Source: DATKDU01 sp035512595 (lineage in GTDB: Bacteria > Planctomycetota > Planctomycetia > Pirellulales > Pirellulaceae). From it: a stretch of DNA of 20,071 nucleotides. The stretch's first letter is position 1, and each line of letters starts with the position of its first letter. Below the pieces are notes generated by a model. That model was given only the letters and a program-made list of their open reading frames with translations. It was not told where the DNA came from and made no database searches. Below, in pieces: positions 7,114-14,062 of this stretch. Made by a program: the position numbers and the translations under genes. The stretch spans positions 1 through 20,071 of the forward strand of contig DATKDU010000051.1 in assembly GCA_035512595.1 (NCBI GenBank), written 5' to 3'.

Positions 7114-7371
7114 ATGGTTTCCGACGTTTCCCCAACCAATGAAGCGTTCCTCACCGATGCCATTGCCCGCGGACTATTCAAGGACCGCCGGTCTGCACTC
7201 GATGAGGCGGTGGAATTACTGCGGCGCAAGCAGGAGATACTCAACCGGATCGAAGTGGGAACCCAGCAACTTCGGAGTGGAGAGTATCGCTCGTTCGACG
7301 AGGACGGGCTCAGGGCGTTCGGCGAGGAGATCAAGCGAGAAGGTCGACAGCGGCTCAAGCGTAAGTCGTAA
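7114..7371 (+). CDS. ParD-like ribbon-helix-helix antitoxin
   Basis: 85 residues. The N-terminal half fits the ParD / CC2985-type antitoxin pattern: a short strand after the start (SDVSPTNEAFLTDAIARG), then FKDRRSALDEAVELLRRKQEI as the second helix of a ribbon-helix-helix DNA-binding fold. The C-terminal half, charged and helical (LRSGEYRSFDEDGLRAFGEEIKRE), would wrap and neutralise the toxin. Such antitoxins dimerise, bind their own promoter and repress the operon. GGAG at 7102-7105 is 8 nt before the ATG. The toxin gene starts 2 nt after this stop, the expected antitoxin-first order. Confidence 0.85.
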   Translation: MVSDVSPTNEAFLTDAIARGLFKDRRSALDEAVELLRRKQEILNRIEVGTQQLRSGEYRSFDEDGLRAFGEEIKREGRQRLKRKS

Positions 7372-7373
7372 AC

Positions 7374-7676
7374 ATGGCCGAGTTTCGCCTCTCCAAACAA
7401 GCGCAGGCAGACCTAGTGGCAATCTGGGATTATTTGGCGCGGCGCAGTCTGGCCGCCGCCGACAGGCAGATCGACGAGTTGATCGCCAGGTTTGAATTCC
7501 TTGCGGGGACGCCAGTGGCCGGCACGTTGCGCGATGACCTCAAACGCGGGCTGCGGCTCTTTTCCGCAGGTAACTATGTCATCTTCTTCTACGTGATTTC
7601 CAGCGGGGTGGAGATCGCTGGTGTGATCCACGGGTCAAGGGATTACGAAACGATGTACCTGCTGGGCGATCGGTGA
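7374..7676 (+). CDS. ParE/RelE-family toxin
   Basis: 100 residues. It begins with FRLSKQAQADLVAIWDYLARRS, the typical opening strand-helix of ParE toxins. The middle has LAGTPVAGTLRDDLKRGLRLFSAGNYVIFFYV, matching the family pattern where the substrate-like arginines and strand 3 lie. It ends with VIHGSRDYETM, like the usual VLHGARD ending. ParE members poison DNA gyrase and RelE members cleave mRNA. The ParD-type partner points to ParE, but the target cannot be told from sequence alone. It is intact, full length, and separated from its antitoxin by 2 bp. Confidence 0.9.
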   Translation: MAEFRLSKQAQADLVAIWDYLARRSLAAADRQIDELIARFEFLAGTPVAGTLRDDLKRGLRLFSAGNYVIFFYVISSGVEIAGVIHGSRDYETMYLLGDR

Positions 7677-7763
7677 CCGGAAAAGTATAAACCAACCTGC
7701 GTGTTATCGCCGCGATCCTCGACTAGAATTCAGGGAGCACCGCCCCTCTGCAGACTGACCACC

Positions 7764-8204
7764 ATGGACACCCCCATTTCTGCCCATTTTGACGGCCAAT
7801 CCATCGTCTCCGACGAGCCGGTGCCGTTTACGGCTGGACAGAAACTGGTCGTGGGACCGCTGCCCGCCGCTCCCGGCGACGTCGGCGAAGAACTTCCCCT
7901 CGAATCCTGCGATGGCGACATTCGCCTCAAGGGGCATCGCATCTCTCTGGGACTTTTCTTGGAGGAATACTTCCGGCTGAAGGATCCCGCGGCCATCCAA
8001 GCACGCTTTTCCACCCTTGAGCCAGCCGAGATCGAACGGCTCATCGAGTTCGTCGAAGCCAACAGGCCGTTGATGCTCGTTCACGCTCAAGCACATACTC
8101 AGTTCGCCAAGACGCTCTTTGCGTCCATGCCCAAAGGCCCCTCCCTCGACGAACTGCGACAGCGGGCCGCAGCACGCGGCATTCCACTGAAGTCGGAAGG
8201 CTAA
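7764..8204 (+). CDS. DUF433-like antitoxin
   Basis: 146 residues from ATG 7764 (an in-frame ATG at 7701 would add 21 residues of unlikely sequence). Residues about 45-105 carry the DUF433 pattern: CDGDIRLKGHRISLGLFLEEYF, matching the xxPxIxGTRIxVxxIL-type winged-helix core, then FSTLEPAEIERLIEFVEAN, the helix of the usual LSxxQVxxALxYY region. The N-terminal ~45 and C-terminal ~35 residues lie outside that core. DUF433 proteins are the antitoxin partners of DUF5615 PIN-like toxins. The next gene is exactly such a toxin, and its ATG overlaps this stop by one base (TAATG), indicating translational coupling. A TAGAAT (7724-7729) could serve as -10. Confidence 0.82.
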   Translation: MDTPISAHFDGQSIVSDEPVPFTAGQKLVVGPLPAAPGDVGEELPLESCDGDIRLKGHRISLGLFLEEYFRLKDPAAIQARFSTLEPAEIERLIEFVEANRPLMLVHAQAHTQFAKTLFASMPKGPSLDELRQRAAARGIPLKSEG

Positions 8205-8547
8205 TGGCGCTGAAGCTGCTGCTGGACGAGAATCTACGGGACGACGCCGTAATCTACGGGACGACGCCGTTTGGGGCGGCGTCTTACAGCATCAAGCCAG
8301 TGGGGAGAATCCACTTGACATCGTCCGAGTCGGAGACCCAGGTGCGCCGCCGCTGAGCGCCCGCGATCCGCAAATCCTTGAGTGGTCCGCCCAGCAGGAT
8401 CGAATCATTGTCTCGCACGACAAAAGTACGCTGCCTGTGCTGCTCGCGGAATATCTCGCGGCAGGCGGGCGAAGTCCGGGAGTCATTCTCTTGCGTTCCC
8501 GGTTGACGGCGCCCCAGATTGCCGATCTGCTCGTACTTGTGACCTAG
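8204..8547 (+). pseudogene. DUF5615 PIN-like toxin, broken by a 20-bp tandem duplication
   Basis: Translation from ATG 8204 gives MALKLLLDENLRDDAV, the standard start of DUF5615 toxins, then leaves frame and stops at 8354-8356 after only 50 residues. Bases 8231-8250 are repeated exactly at 8251-8270. If one copy is removed, a clean 107-residue protein results, ending at the TAG 8545-8547. It contains HQASGENPLDIVRVGDPG, SARDPQILEWSAQQDRIIVS, HDKSTLPVLLAEYLA and GVILLRSRLTAPQIADLLVL, all typical of the PIN-like family. Such proteins are predicted nucleases. As sequenced the gene is off: either a recent loss, a slipped-strand switch, or an assembly artefact. The DUF433 antitoxin upstream remains intact. 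Confidence 0.88.
8231..8270. repeat. Exact 20-bp tandem duplication
   Basis: The unit aatctacgggacgacgccgt is present twice head to tail (8231-8250, 8251-8270), with no further extension on either side. Because 20 is not a multiple of 3, it shifts the toxin reading frame. Confidence 0.99.
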
Positions 8548-8581
8548 CCTCCGCCTCCGACGAATGGGAGAACCGTTGTAC

Positions 8582-10087
8582 ATGGCAACCGTAAAATGCA
8601 CAGCGTGGCTCTGGCTCCTTGTTGCGTTGCTCACGCCCTATGGCTGTGCAACCGGTGCATTCGCCGATGATGCGGTCAAGCCTCACCCCCTCTTCCGCGC
8701 CGGCGCTTTCGCCATCGACATCTCGCCGCTGGAGCTGCCGGTGATCGTCAACGGCGGTATGACCGAGCGGACGGCCGACAAGATCACCGACCGGCTGCAC
8801 GCCCGCTGCCTGGTGCTCGACGACGGCACGAATCAGATCGCCATCGCCGTCGTCGATAGCTGCATGATCCCGCGGCATTTGCTGGACGAGGCCAAAGAAT
8901 TGGCCAGCAAAGCGACGAGGATTCCAACCAACCGGATGCTGATCTCGGCGACGCACACGCACACAGCGCCGAGCGTTCACGGCTGCCTCGGCACCGACCC
9001 CGATCTGAGCTACGTGCGCTTTCTGCCGCCGCAGATTGCCAAGGGGATCGCGCAGGCGCAGAAGAACCTCGTGCCGGCCCGCATCGGCTGGGCGATGGGA
9101 CGGGACGAGAAGAACGTCGCCTGCCGCCACTGGGTGATGAAGCCGGGCGTCGCTCCGACCAACCGCTTCGGCGGCACCAAGAATGACACGGTGATGATGC
9201 ACCCGGGACACAACAATCCCAACGCGATCCGCGCCACGGGCGAGCCGGATCCGGATGTGCCGGTAGTCAGCATCCAGACCAAGGACGGCCAGCCGCTGGC
9301 GATTCTGTCGGCGTATTCGCTGCACTATGTAGGCGGCGTGCAGCCGGTGTCGGCAGATTATTTTGCGGTGGTGTGCGAGAAACTCGCGCAGAAAATTCCC
9401 GGCGTGGACGCCGGGGTTAACCGCCGCGACCACGCGGCGTCGGCTTTCATGGCCGCCTTGGCCAACGCCACCAGCGGCGACACGTGGCTGATGGACTATA
9501 CCGAGAAGGAACGCCGCAAGTACGACATCGACGGCGTGGCGGAGGACGTTTCGAATGCCGCACTGGAAGCCTACAAGACGATCAAGTATTACGACTGGGC
9601 GCCGATCGTCATGGAGGAGCGGCTGCTTGAGCTCGGCGTGCGCATGCCCTCGGCGGAGGAAATTGCCGAGGCCCGAGAGTTCGTCAAGACCTTCGCCGAT
9701 CGCAAGCCCAAAAACGTGGAGGAAGTCTACGCCCGCGAGACGATCATCCTCTCGGAAATGCCGCCGACGCGGGAGCTGAAGCTCCAGGCGCTCCGCATCG
9801 GCGAGCTTGGCATTGCCGCGATTCCCAACGAGGTCTACGGCAGCACGGGGTTGGCGGTCAAACGCGACAGCCCGCTGAAAATGACCTTCACGATCGAACT
9901 GGCCAACGGCTGCGAGGGCTATCTTCTCCCGCCCGACCTGCTCAAACTGGGCGGCTACACGGCCTGGCGGGCCCGCACCGCCTGCCTGGAGCCGGAAGCG
10001 GAGCCGAAGATACGGAAGGTGATTGATGAGTTGCTGGATCAGGTGGCGGCCAAGCGGAAGGATGAGGCGGCGGTGGGGTCGAAATGA
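8582..10087 (+). CDS. Secreted ceramidase-like protein 2
   Basis: 501 residues from ATG 8582 (an ATG 18 bases earlier is possible, but GGGAG at 8566-8570 favours this one). A Sec signal peptide covers about 1-28, cleaved near AFA-DD. The mature start FRAGAFAIDISP is the family opening. ATHTHTAPS (123-131) gives a His-x-His pair, SLHYVGG (His248) and SADYFA (257-262) follow, then ANATSGDT (294-301). AIPNEVY, with a likely metal-binding glutamate, lies near the C-terminus, and GCEGYLLPPDLLKLGGY is the usual late block. This order mirrors the protein at 4064-5527, so the two are distant paralogs. It lacks the extra insertion seen there and has a longer segment between the two His sites. The substrate is unknown. 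Confidence 0.9.
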   Translation: MATVKCTAWLWLLVALLTPYGCATGAFADDAVKPHPLFRAGAFAIDISPLELPVIVNGGMTERTADKITDRLHARCLVLDDGTNQIAIAVVDSCMIPRHLLDEAKELASKATRIPTNRMLISATHTHTAPSVHGCLGTDPDLSYVRFLPPQIAKGIAQAQKNLVPARIGWAMGRDEKNVACRHWVMKPGVAPTNRFGGTKNDTVMMHPGHNNPNAIRATGEPDPDVPVVSIQTKDGQPLAILSAYSLHYVGGVQPVSADYFAVVCEKLAQKIPGVDAGVNRRDHAASAFMAALANATSGDTWLMDYTEKERRKYDIDGVAEDVSNAALEAYKTIKYYDWAPIVMEERLLELGVRMPSAEEIAEAREFVKTFADRKPKNVEEVYARETIILSEMPPTRELKLQALRIGELGIAAIPNEVYGSTGLAVKRDSPLKMTFTIELANGCEGYLLPPDLLKLGGYTAWRARTACLEPEAEPKIRKVIDELLDQVAAKRKDEAAVGSK

Positions 10088-10126
10088 CGAATGCCGAATG
10101 ACGAATCAATGACGAAGCACGAATGA
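10084..10126. repeat. Short oligonucleotide repeat cluster (atgacgaa-type)
   Basis: Variants of atgacgaa and gcacgaatgac occur back to back from the stop codon of the ceramidase-like gene to the start codon of the LRR gene. Two words recur elsewhere in the window: gaatgacgaa (10096-10105 and 13041-13050) and cgaagcacgaa (10113-10123 and 12508-12518). Confidence 0.7.
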
Positions 10127-11316
10127 CCAAGATGCCGCGACGTCGGTTTCGATTCTCGCTGCGAACATTGCTTCTGGCCATGTTCCTCCTGGCGGTCATG
10201 TTCGCCTGGCCAGGCAGGATTCTGATGCGGATTCGCCAGCAGCGACAGATCGTCGCGCAGATTACCGCGACGGGCGGTTATGTGGGCTACGACTATCAGG
10301 TCGCCGGCAAGCACATCGCGGAGAAACCGCCGCCTGGGCCGTCCCAGCTTCGATATTTCCTCGGCGACGACGCATTCGCTTACGTCGAGATCGTATCCCT
10401 AAAAAACTCGCCGACGACCGGGAAAGCGCTGATGCAACTATCCGAATTGCCTCGGCTAACGGATGTCTCTCTTGCTGGCCCGCAAGTTGACGACTCCGGG
10501 GCGAAGCAACTCCTGCAATTGCCGAGGCTTCGGGCACTTACGCTAGACGGAACAAATGTCACCGGCACCGGACTTGCAGACCTTGGTTCGCTTCCAGAGT
10601 TGAAGTCACTGACGCTCGTGGGATCGACTGTGGATGACGAGATGCTTCCGGGTCTAGAATCGCTCCCCAACGTTGAGAATCTGCAGCTAATCCTGACCGA
10701 TGTTACATCGGATGGTCTTTGTCACGTTGGAAGGCTTGATCACCTGCGGCACCTAAACATCTTCGACAACCCGAGTATTGATGACGGTGGGCTTGAGCAA
10801 CTTGCATCGCTGGCACAGCTCGAATCGCTCGGCCTGTGGAGGAACAGCGTAAAAGGGGACGGAGTTTTTCACCTCCAAAGGCTGACAAATCTAAGACGGC
10901 TTAAGTTGAATGTAGCTGGGCTCACAAGCTCGTCATTAAAGTCAATTGCGATGCTGCCCGAGCTTCGATCGCTCGAATTGGATTACACGCAAGTTGGTGA
11001 CGATGGACTCGCACATATCGCGAGGCTAGCGCAGCTCGAGGAGCTCGATCTGACAGGAACGCCGATCACTGATATCGGCGTCAGCCATCTTGTCGGCCTG
11101 ACGAATCTCCTCCGCTTGGAGCTGTCTGGCACGCAGGTTACCGATCAAGGTTTGCCACAACTTGCTTCCCTTTCCCGGTTGAAGCGACTTTCGGTGGGTC
11201 CGAACGTGTCCAAGCAAGCCGTTCAAAAATTAAGCGAGTCGCTCCCGGCCTGCGCGATTTCTTGTAACCCGAAGATAGGCCCAAGCTATGTGATTCGCGG
11301 CAAAGACGCGCAGTAG
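10123..11316 (+). CDS. Membrane-anchored leucine-rich-repeat protein
   Basis: 397 residues. The N-terminus RRRFRFSLRTLLLAMFLLAVMFAW is a recurrent planctomycete membrane anchor: an arginine-rich start plus one TM helix at about 13-27. A second arginine patch (RILMRIRQQRQ) follows. From about residue 105 to 375 there are about ten leucine-rich repeats of 23-24 residues with the pattern LxxLxLxxTxVxDxGLxxLxxLxx (for example LRALTLDGTNVTGTGLADLG). These would form a solenoid for protein binding. The partner is unknown. The start at 10123 lies inside a short repeat cluster with no good ribosome binding site; ATG 10132 is an alternative. The repeat half looks more AT-rich than its neighbours. Its stop is 4 bp from the nadA stop on the other strand. 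Confidence 0.9.
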   Translation: MTKMPRRRFRFSLRTLLLAMFLLAVMFAWPGRILMRIRQQRQIVAQITATGGYVGYDYQVAGKHIAEKPPPGPSQLRYFLGDDAFAYVEIVSLKNSPTTGKALMQLSELPRLTDVSLAGPQVDDSGAKQLLQLPRLRALTLDGTNVTGTGLADLGSLPELKSLTLVGSTVDDEMLPGLESLPNVENLQLILTDVTSDGLCHVGRLDHLRHLNIFDNPSIDDGGLEQLASLAQLESLGLWRNSVKGDGVFHLQRLTNLRRLKLNVAGLTSSSLKSIAMLPELRSLELDYTQVGDDGLAHIARLAQLEELDLTGTPITDIGVSHLVGLTNLLRLELSGTQVTDQGLPQLASLSRLKRLSVGPNVSKQAVQKLSESLPACAISCNPKIGPSYVIRGKDAQ

Positions 11317-11320
11317 CGCT

Positions 11321-12460
11321 TTACTTCACCTCCAGCATCCGCTCCAGCGCCACCAAACTCTGCCTTGCCGTCTCCTCATCGACCTTGATGACGTTTACCG
11401 GCTGGCCGTCGGACAGGCATTCCAGGCTCCAGCAGAGGTGGGCCAGGTCGATGCGGTACATGGTGGCGCACATGCAGACGACCGGGGAGAGGAAGTGAAT
11501 CTCCTGCTCGGGGTGTTCTTGCTTGAGGCGGTTGACCAGGTGCAGCTCGGTGCCGATGGCCCACTTGGTGCCCGGCGCGGCGGCTTCGACCGTCTTGATG
11601 ATCTTGCTCGTCGAGCCGGACACGTCCGCCAGGTCGTTGACTTCCTGCGGACATTCGGGGTGGACGAGAATCTTGACGTCCGGAATGCGTTTGCGGAATT
11701 GCTCGACGTGCTCCTTGCGGAACATCTGGTGGACCGAGCAGTGACCTTTCCAGAGGATCACCTTGCTATTTTGTAGTGCTTCTTCGGTAGTCCCGCCGAA
11801 GTCGCCGCCATACGGATCGAACACCGGCATTTGCTCGTTGGTGATTCCCATCTTCAGTGCCGTGTTGCGGCCCAGGTGCTGATCGGGGAAGAAGAAGACC
11901 CGGCTGGTGCGCTGAAACGACCACTCCAGCACGGCTTTCGCGTTGCTGGACGTGCAGACAATGCCGCCGTTTTTGCCGCAGAAGGCTTTCAGGCTGGCGG
12001 CCGAATTGATGTAGGTGACCGGCGTGATGTCTTTCGTATCGATCACTTCCCCCAGATCGGCCCAGGCCGCTTCGACTTGCTCGATCGCAGCCATATCGGC
12101 CATCGAACAGCCGGCGGCCATATCCGGCAGCACGACCGTCACTTTCTCGCCGCCGCGCTCCGTCAGCTTCTCCGGGCGATTCGCCAGGATATCCGCCGTC
12201 TCGGCCATGAAGTGGACACCGCAGAACACGATAAACCGGCAGTCGCTGCTGGACGCAGCCAACTGGCTGAGCTGGTAGCTGTCCCCCCGCAAGTCGCTGT
12301 GGGCGATTACCTCGTCCTGCTGGTAGTGGTGGCCAAGGATTAAAAGCCGCGGGCCGAGCTCTTTCCGCACCGCCTCGATCCGAGCCGACAGCTCGTCGTT
12401 ACTGAGGCTCTTGTATGGTTTCAGCTCCCGCGGGGGCGGGGCGTCGATCAGCAGCGGCAT
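11321..12460 (-). CDS. nadA: Quinolinate synthase NadA
   Basis: 379 residues. It condenses iminoaspartate with dihydroxyacetone phosphate to quinolinate in de novo NAD synthesis, in the cytoplasm, using an oxygen-sensitive [4Fe-4S] cluster. Diagnostic blocks are ILGHHYQQDEVIAHSDLRGDS (41-61), VHFMAETADIL, LPDMAAGCSMAD (Cys118), YINSAASLKAFCG, CTSSNA, FFPDQHLGRNTA, WKGHCSVHQMF (Cys241), VHPECPQEV, GTELHLVNRL and VCMCATMYRI (Cys331). Cys118, Cys241 and one cysteine of CMC are the expected cluster ligands. It is intact and of the longer, Bacillus-like NadA length. The start is firm: AAGGAG at 12469-12474 lies 8 nt away and a TATAAT is just upstream. No nadB or nadC is nearby, so it appears to stand alone. 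Confidence 0.97.
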   Translation of the reverse strand: MPLLIDAPPPRELKPYKSLSNDELSARIEAVRKELGPRLLILGHHYQQDEVIAHSDLRGDSYQLSQLAASSSDCRFIVFCGVHFMAETADILANRPEKLTERGGEKVTVVLPDMAAGCSMADMAAIEQVEAAWADLGEVIDTKDITPVTYINSAASLKAFCGKNGGIVCTSSNAKAVLEWSFQRTSRVFFFPDQHLGRNTALKMGITNEQMPVFDPYGGDFGGTTEEALQNSKVILWKGHCSVHQMFRKEHVEQFRKRIPDVKILVHPECPQEVNDLADVSGSTSKIIKTVEAAAPGTKWAIGTELHLVNRLKQEHPEQEIHFLSPVVCMCATMYRIDLAHLCWSLECLSDGQPVNVIKVDEETARQSLVALERMLEVK

Positions 12461-12480
12461 AGTCTAAGCTCCTTGCCATC

Positions 12481-12486
12481 ATTATA
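12481..12486 (-). promoter_or_regulatory. Candidate -10 box for nadA
   Basis: The minus strand reads TATAAT, 20 nt upstream of the start codon, leaving a leader of only ~14 nt that begins at the AAGGAG ribosome binding site. No -35 match is seen. Short-repeat sequence lies where a -35 would be. Confidence 0.35.
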
Positions 12487-12500
12487 CCGCTGGCTGGGCA

Positions 12501-12540
12501 CGAAATCCGAAGCACGAAGCTTGAAATCCGAGCGGAGCTA
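12501..12540. repeat. Short oligonucleotide repeat cluster (cgaaatccgaagcacgaa-type)
   Basis: Units of cacgaa and gaaatccgA alternate here (aaatccga at 12504-12511 and again at about 12523-12530). The 11-mer cgaagcacgaa at 12508-12518 is identical to 10113-10123. The cluster lies between nadA and the P450 fragment and directly abuts the fragment's truncated end. Confidence 0.6.
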
Positions 12541-12541
12541 A

Positions 12542-12860
12542 CCGCGTGAGGATACAGATTTCTACGGCCGGAGAATCCGCCGCGGACAAATGGTGTTTGC
12601 GTTGCTGGCGGCAGCCGATTGCGATCCGGCTCCGTTCAACGACCCACAAAAGTTCGACATCCACCGCGATCCCCATCGCCACCTGGCGTTCGGCAGCGGC
12701 ATTCACTTCTGCCTGGGGGCGAAGCTCGCCTCCGTCGAGACTTGCCCTGCGGCGGCTCTTGACCCGCTTTCCGAAGCTGCGCCTGACGATCCCCAGCGAG
12801 CAAGTCCGCTTTGCCACCCGCTTCGGCACGCGCAGCCTCGTGTCGCTGCCCGTTAAGTAG
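12542..12860 (+). pseudogene. Cytochrome P450 C-terminal fragment, frameshifted
   Basis: One frame reads EDTDFYGRRIRRGQMVFALL then AAADCDPAPFNDPQKFDIHR and HLAFGSGIHFCLGAKLASVE. This is the last third of a bacterial P450 with the heme-binding FGxGxHxCxG motif intact. After about 12741 the family sequence continues only in the next frame (RLALRRLLTRFPKLRLTIPS then VRFATRFGTRSLVSLPVK, stop at 12858). The switch corresponds to a one-base gain or two-base loss. An in-frame TAA precedes position 12542, and the ~300 N-terminal residues of a normal P450, with the I-helix and ExxR, are absent. It is therefore a doubly broken remnant, bordered by short repeats upstream, not a functional enzyme. Confidence 0.9.
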
Positions 12861-12948
12861 TGACGCAGCATTCAAACCAGAGGACCTCGAAATGCTCAAC
12901 AGCAACGGCTAAGATTATGATGCCGGCTGATGGACTTGAGGTGATCAG

Positions 12949-13830
12949 ATGTTTTTGCTGCGTAAGAACCCTTTCATATTTGCCTGTCTCGTCGCGGCTG
13001 GTTGCGGGAGCCGAAATATGAGTGGCGAATCAGGAATTCGGAATGACGAACACGGTCGGTTCGTCGGTGGAGCTCTGGTCATCGCGACGGAATCGGAAAG
13101 CCGCGGGCGGGCAGCATTGCTTCCCACGAAGCCAACGGAGGATGCCCGTCATTGGTTGGGAACAATTGAATTGCCGCAGGTTTCGAGTCCAAATGTTGTT
13201 CGCGACTATCTGCCCGAGCCTGCGGTGAGCTGGATCGTCGACGTTCAAGGTGAGGGAGATCCCGTACTTGACCCCCGGGCGGTGTCCGGCGCCTTTGACC
13301 AGCAGTGGCGGGAGACGTTTGGGGCCTTTATGGGCTATGGCCGGGATGTCGATTCGGGTCGCTGGACCTTTCTCGTATCGGCGGACGGCCCTCAGCGGGT
13401 GGACCGTCTGAAGTTCGATTTTGACTATATCGACGTCTTGAACGAAGAAGTGCCGACTCCGACCGACCGCGTTTATTTCCAGCGTCTCGAGCAGATCAGT
13501 GAGCGCATGCAGCGATTCGGGAAGCTAACGGTATCCGCAAGTGCGACACCGGAACAAGCCGCTGCCAGGTCGCGGCTGTTACGCGACCTCAAGGACACGC
13601 TCGACCTCGACGCCGTGTTGATCCTGCAAGCCCCGCGAGGAAGGCGATTCGACGGAAAGGTCGTTTGGGACGTCATGCTTTGTCTCGGACTCGATTGGGG
13701 CGACATGGACTGCTTCCATTGGCGAAACCGATCGGGCATTGGCGACGACTCGTTCTTCAGCGTCGAAACCAGCACCGCGCCGGGCTATTTCCTGCCTGAA
13801 GCGGTAGCGGCCGGGCGCATACACGTTTGA
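12949..13830 (+). CDS. Predicted lipoprotein with N-terminal part of a ZipA C-terminal-like domain
   Basis: 293 residues as sequenced, with a good ribosome binding site (GAGGTG at 12938-12943, 5-nt gap). The N-terminus MFLLRKNPFIFACLVAAGC fits a lipoprotein signal with Cys19 lipidated, although Ala at -3 is not ideal. Residues about 221-290 match the ZipA C-terminal (FtsZ-binding) domain by motif: DAVLILQAPRGRRFDGK, then GLDWGDMDCFHWR (E. coli has FIFGDMNIYHRH), then SFFSVETSTAPGYFLPEA (ALFSLANMVKPGTFDPE). The domain breaks off at the TGA 13828-13830 and its remaining strands continue in the +1 frame. Residues 94-160 look like another alpha/beta unit, possibly a degenerate second copy. Most planctomycetes lack FtsZ, so the ligand may differ. 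It is either a frameshifted pseudogene, a sequencing error or a frameshifted product. Confidence 0.75.
   Translation: MFLLRKNPFIFACLVAAGCGSRNMSGESGIRNDEHGRFVGGALVIATESESRGRAALLPTKPTEDARHWLGTIELPQVSSPNVVRDYLPEPAVSWIVDVQGEGDPVLDPRAVSGAFDQQWRETFGAFMGYGRDVDSGRWTFLVSADGPQRVDRLKFDFDYIDVLNEEVPTPTDRVYFQRLEQISERMQRFGKLTVSASATPEQAAARSRLLRDLKDTLDLDAVLILQAPRGRRFDGKVVWDVMLCLGLDWGDMDCFHWRNRSGIGDDSFFSVETSTAPGYFLPEAVAAGRIHV
13021..13055. repeat. Short oligonucleotide repeat text inside the lipoprotein gene
   Basis: The stretch gcgaatcaggaattcggaat followed by gacgaacac has the same vocabulary as the clusters at 10084 and 12501. It shares the exact 10-mer gaatgacgaa (13041-13050) with 10096-10105. Here it is translated as part of the lipoprotein's linker (residues about 25-36, just after the lipobox). 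Confidence 0.5.
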
Positions 13831-14062
13831 CGATTTGGTTTTTCTTTACTCAGTGCCGCGCTCTGGGAAACCGGTTGAGGTTTTTGATGCCATGATGCGC
13901 GCTGCGAAATACTGTCAGTCGCGGCTTGGCGGCACTATCGTTGATAGCGAGGGCAAACCGGTAGACGTCGCCGCTTGGCGACAGCGCATCACGAACACCG
14001 TAGAACGGTTGCGGGCGGCAGGATTTGAGCCGGGGGACGATGCCACCATGCAGCTCTTTTGA
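13829..14062 (+). pseudogene. C-terminal part of the ZipA-like domain in the +1 frame
   Basis: Reading GAC at 13829 onward gives DDLVFLYSVPRSGKPVEVFD then AMMRAAKYCQSRLGGTIVDS and more, 77 residues to the stop at 14060-14062. This is the missing half of the ZipA C-terminal fold: in E. coli the matching part is [22 protein letters not shown], then SAQHIADEVGGVVLDDQRR. It has no ribosome binding site of its own; the first in-frame start-like codon is TTG 13835. It joins the upstream frame by a +1 shift at GTT TGA C (13825-13831). Joined, the protein would have 370 residues. The sequence alone cannot say whether it is ever translated. Confidence 0.75.

Noticed and set aside
12590..12856. A standalone 88-residue gene with a heme-binding motif
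   Set aside because: It is only a P450 C-terminal fragment that loses the family frame after the heme motif. No P450 works without its N-terminal two thirds.
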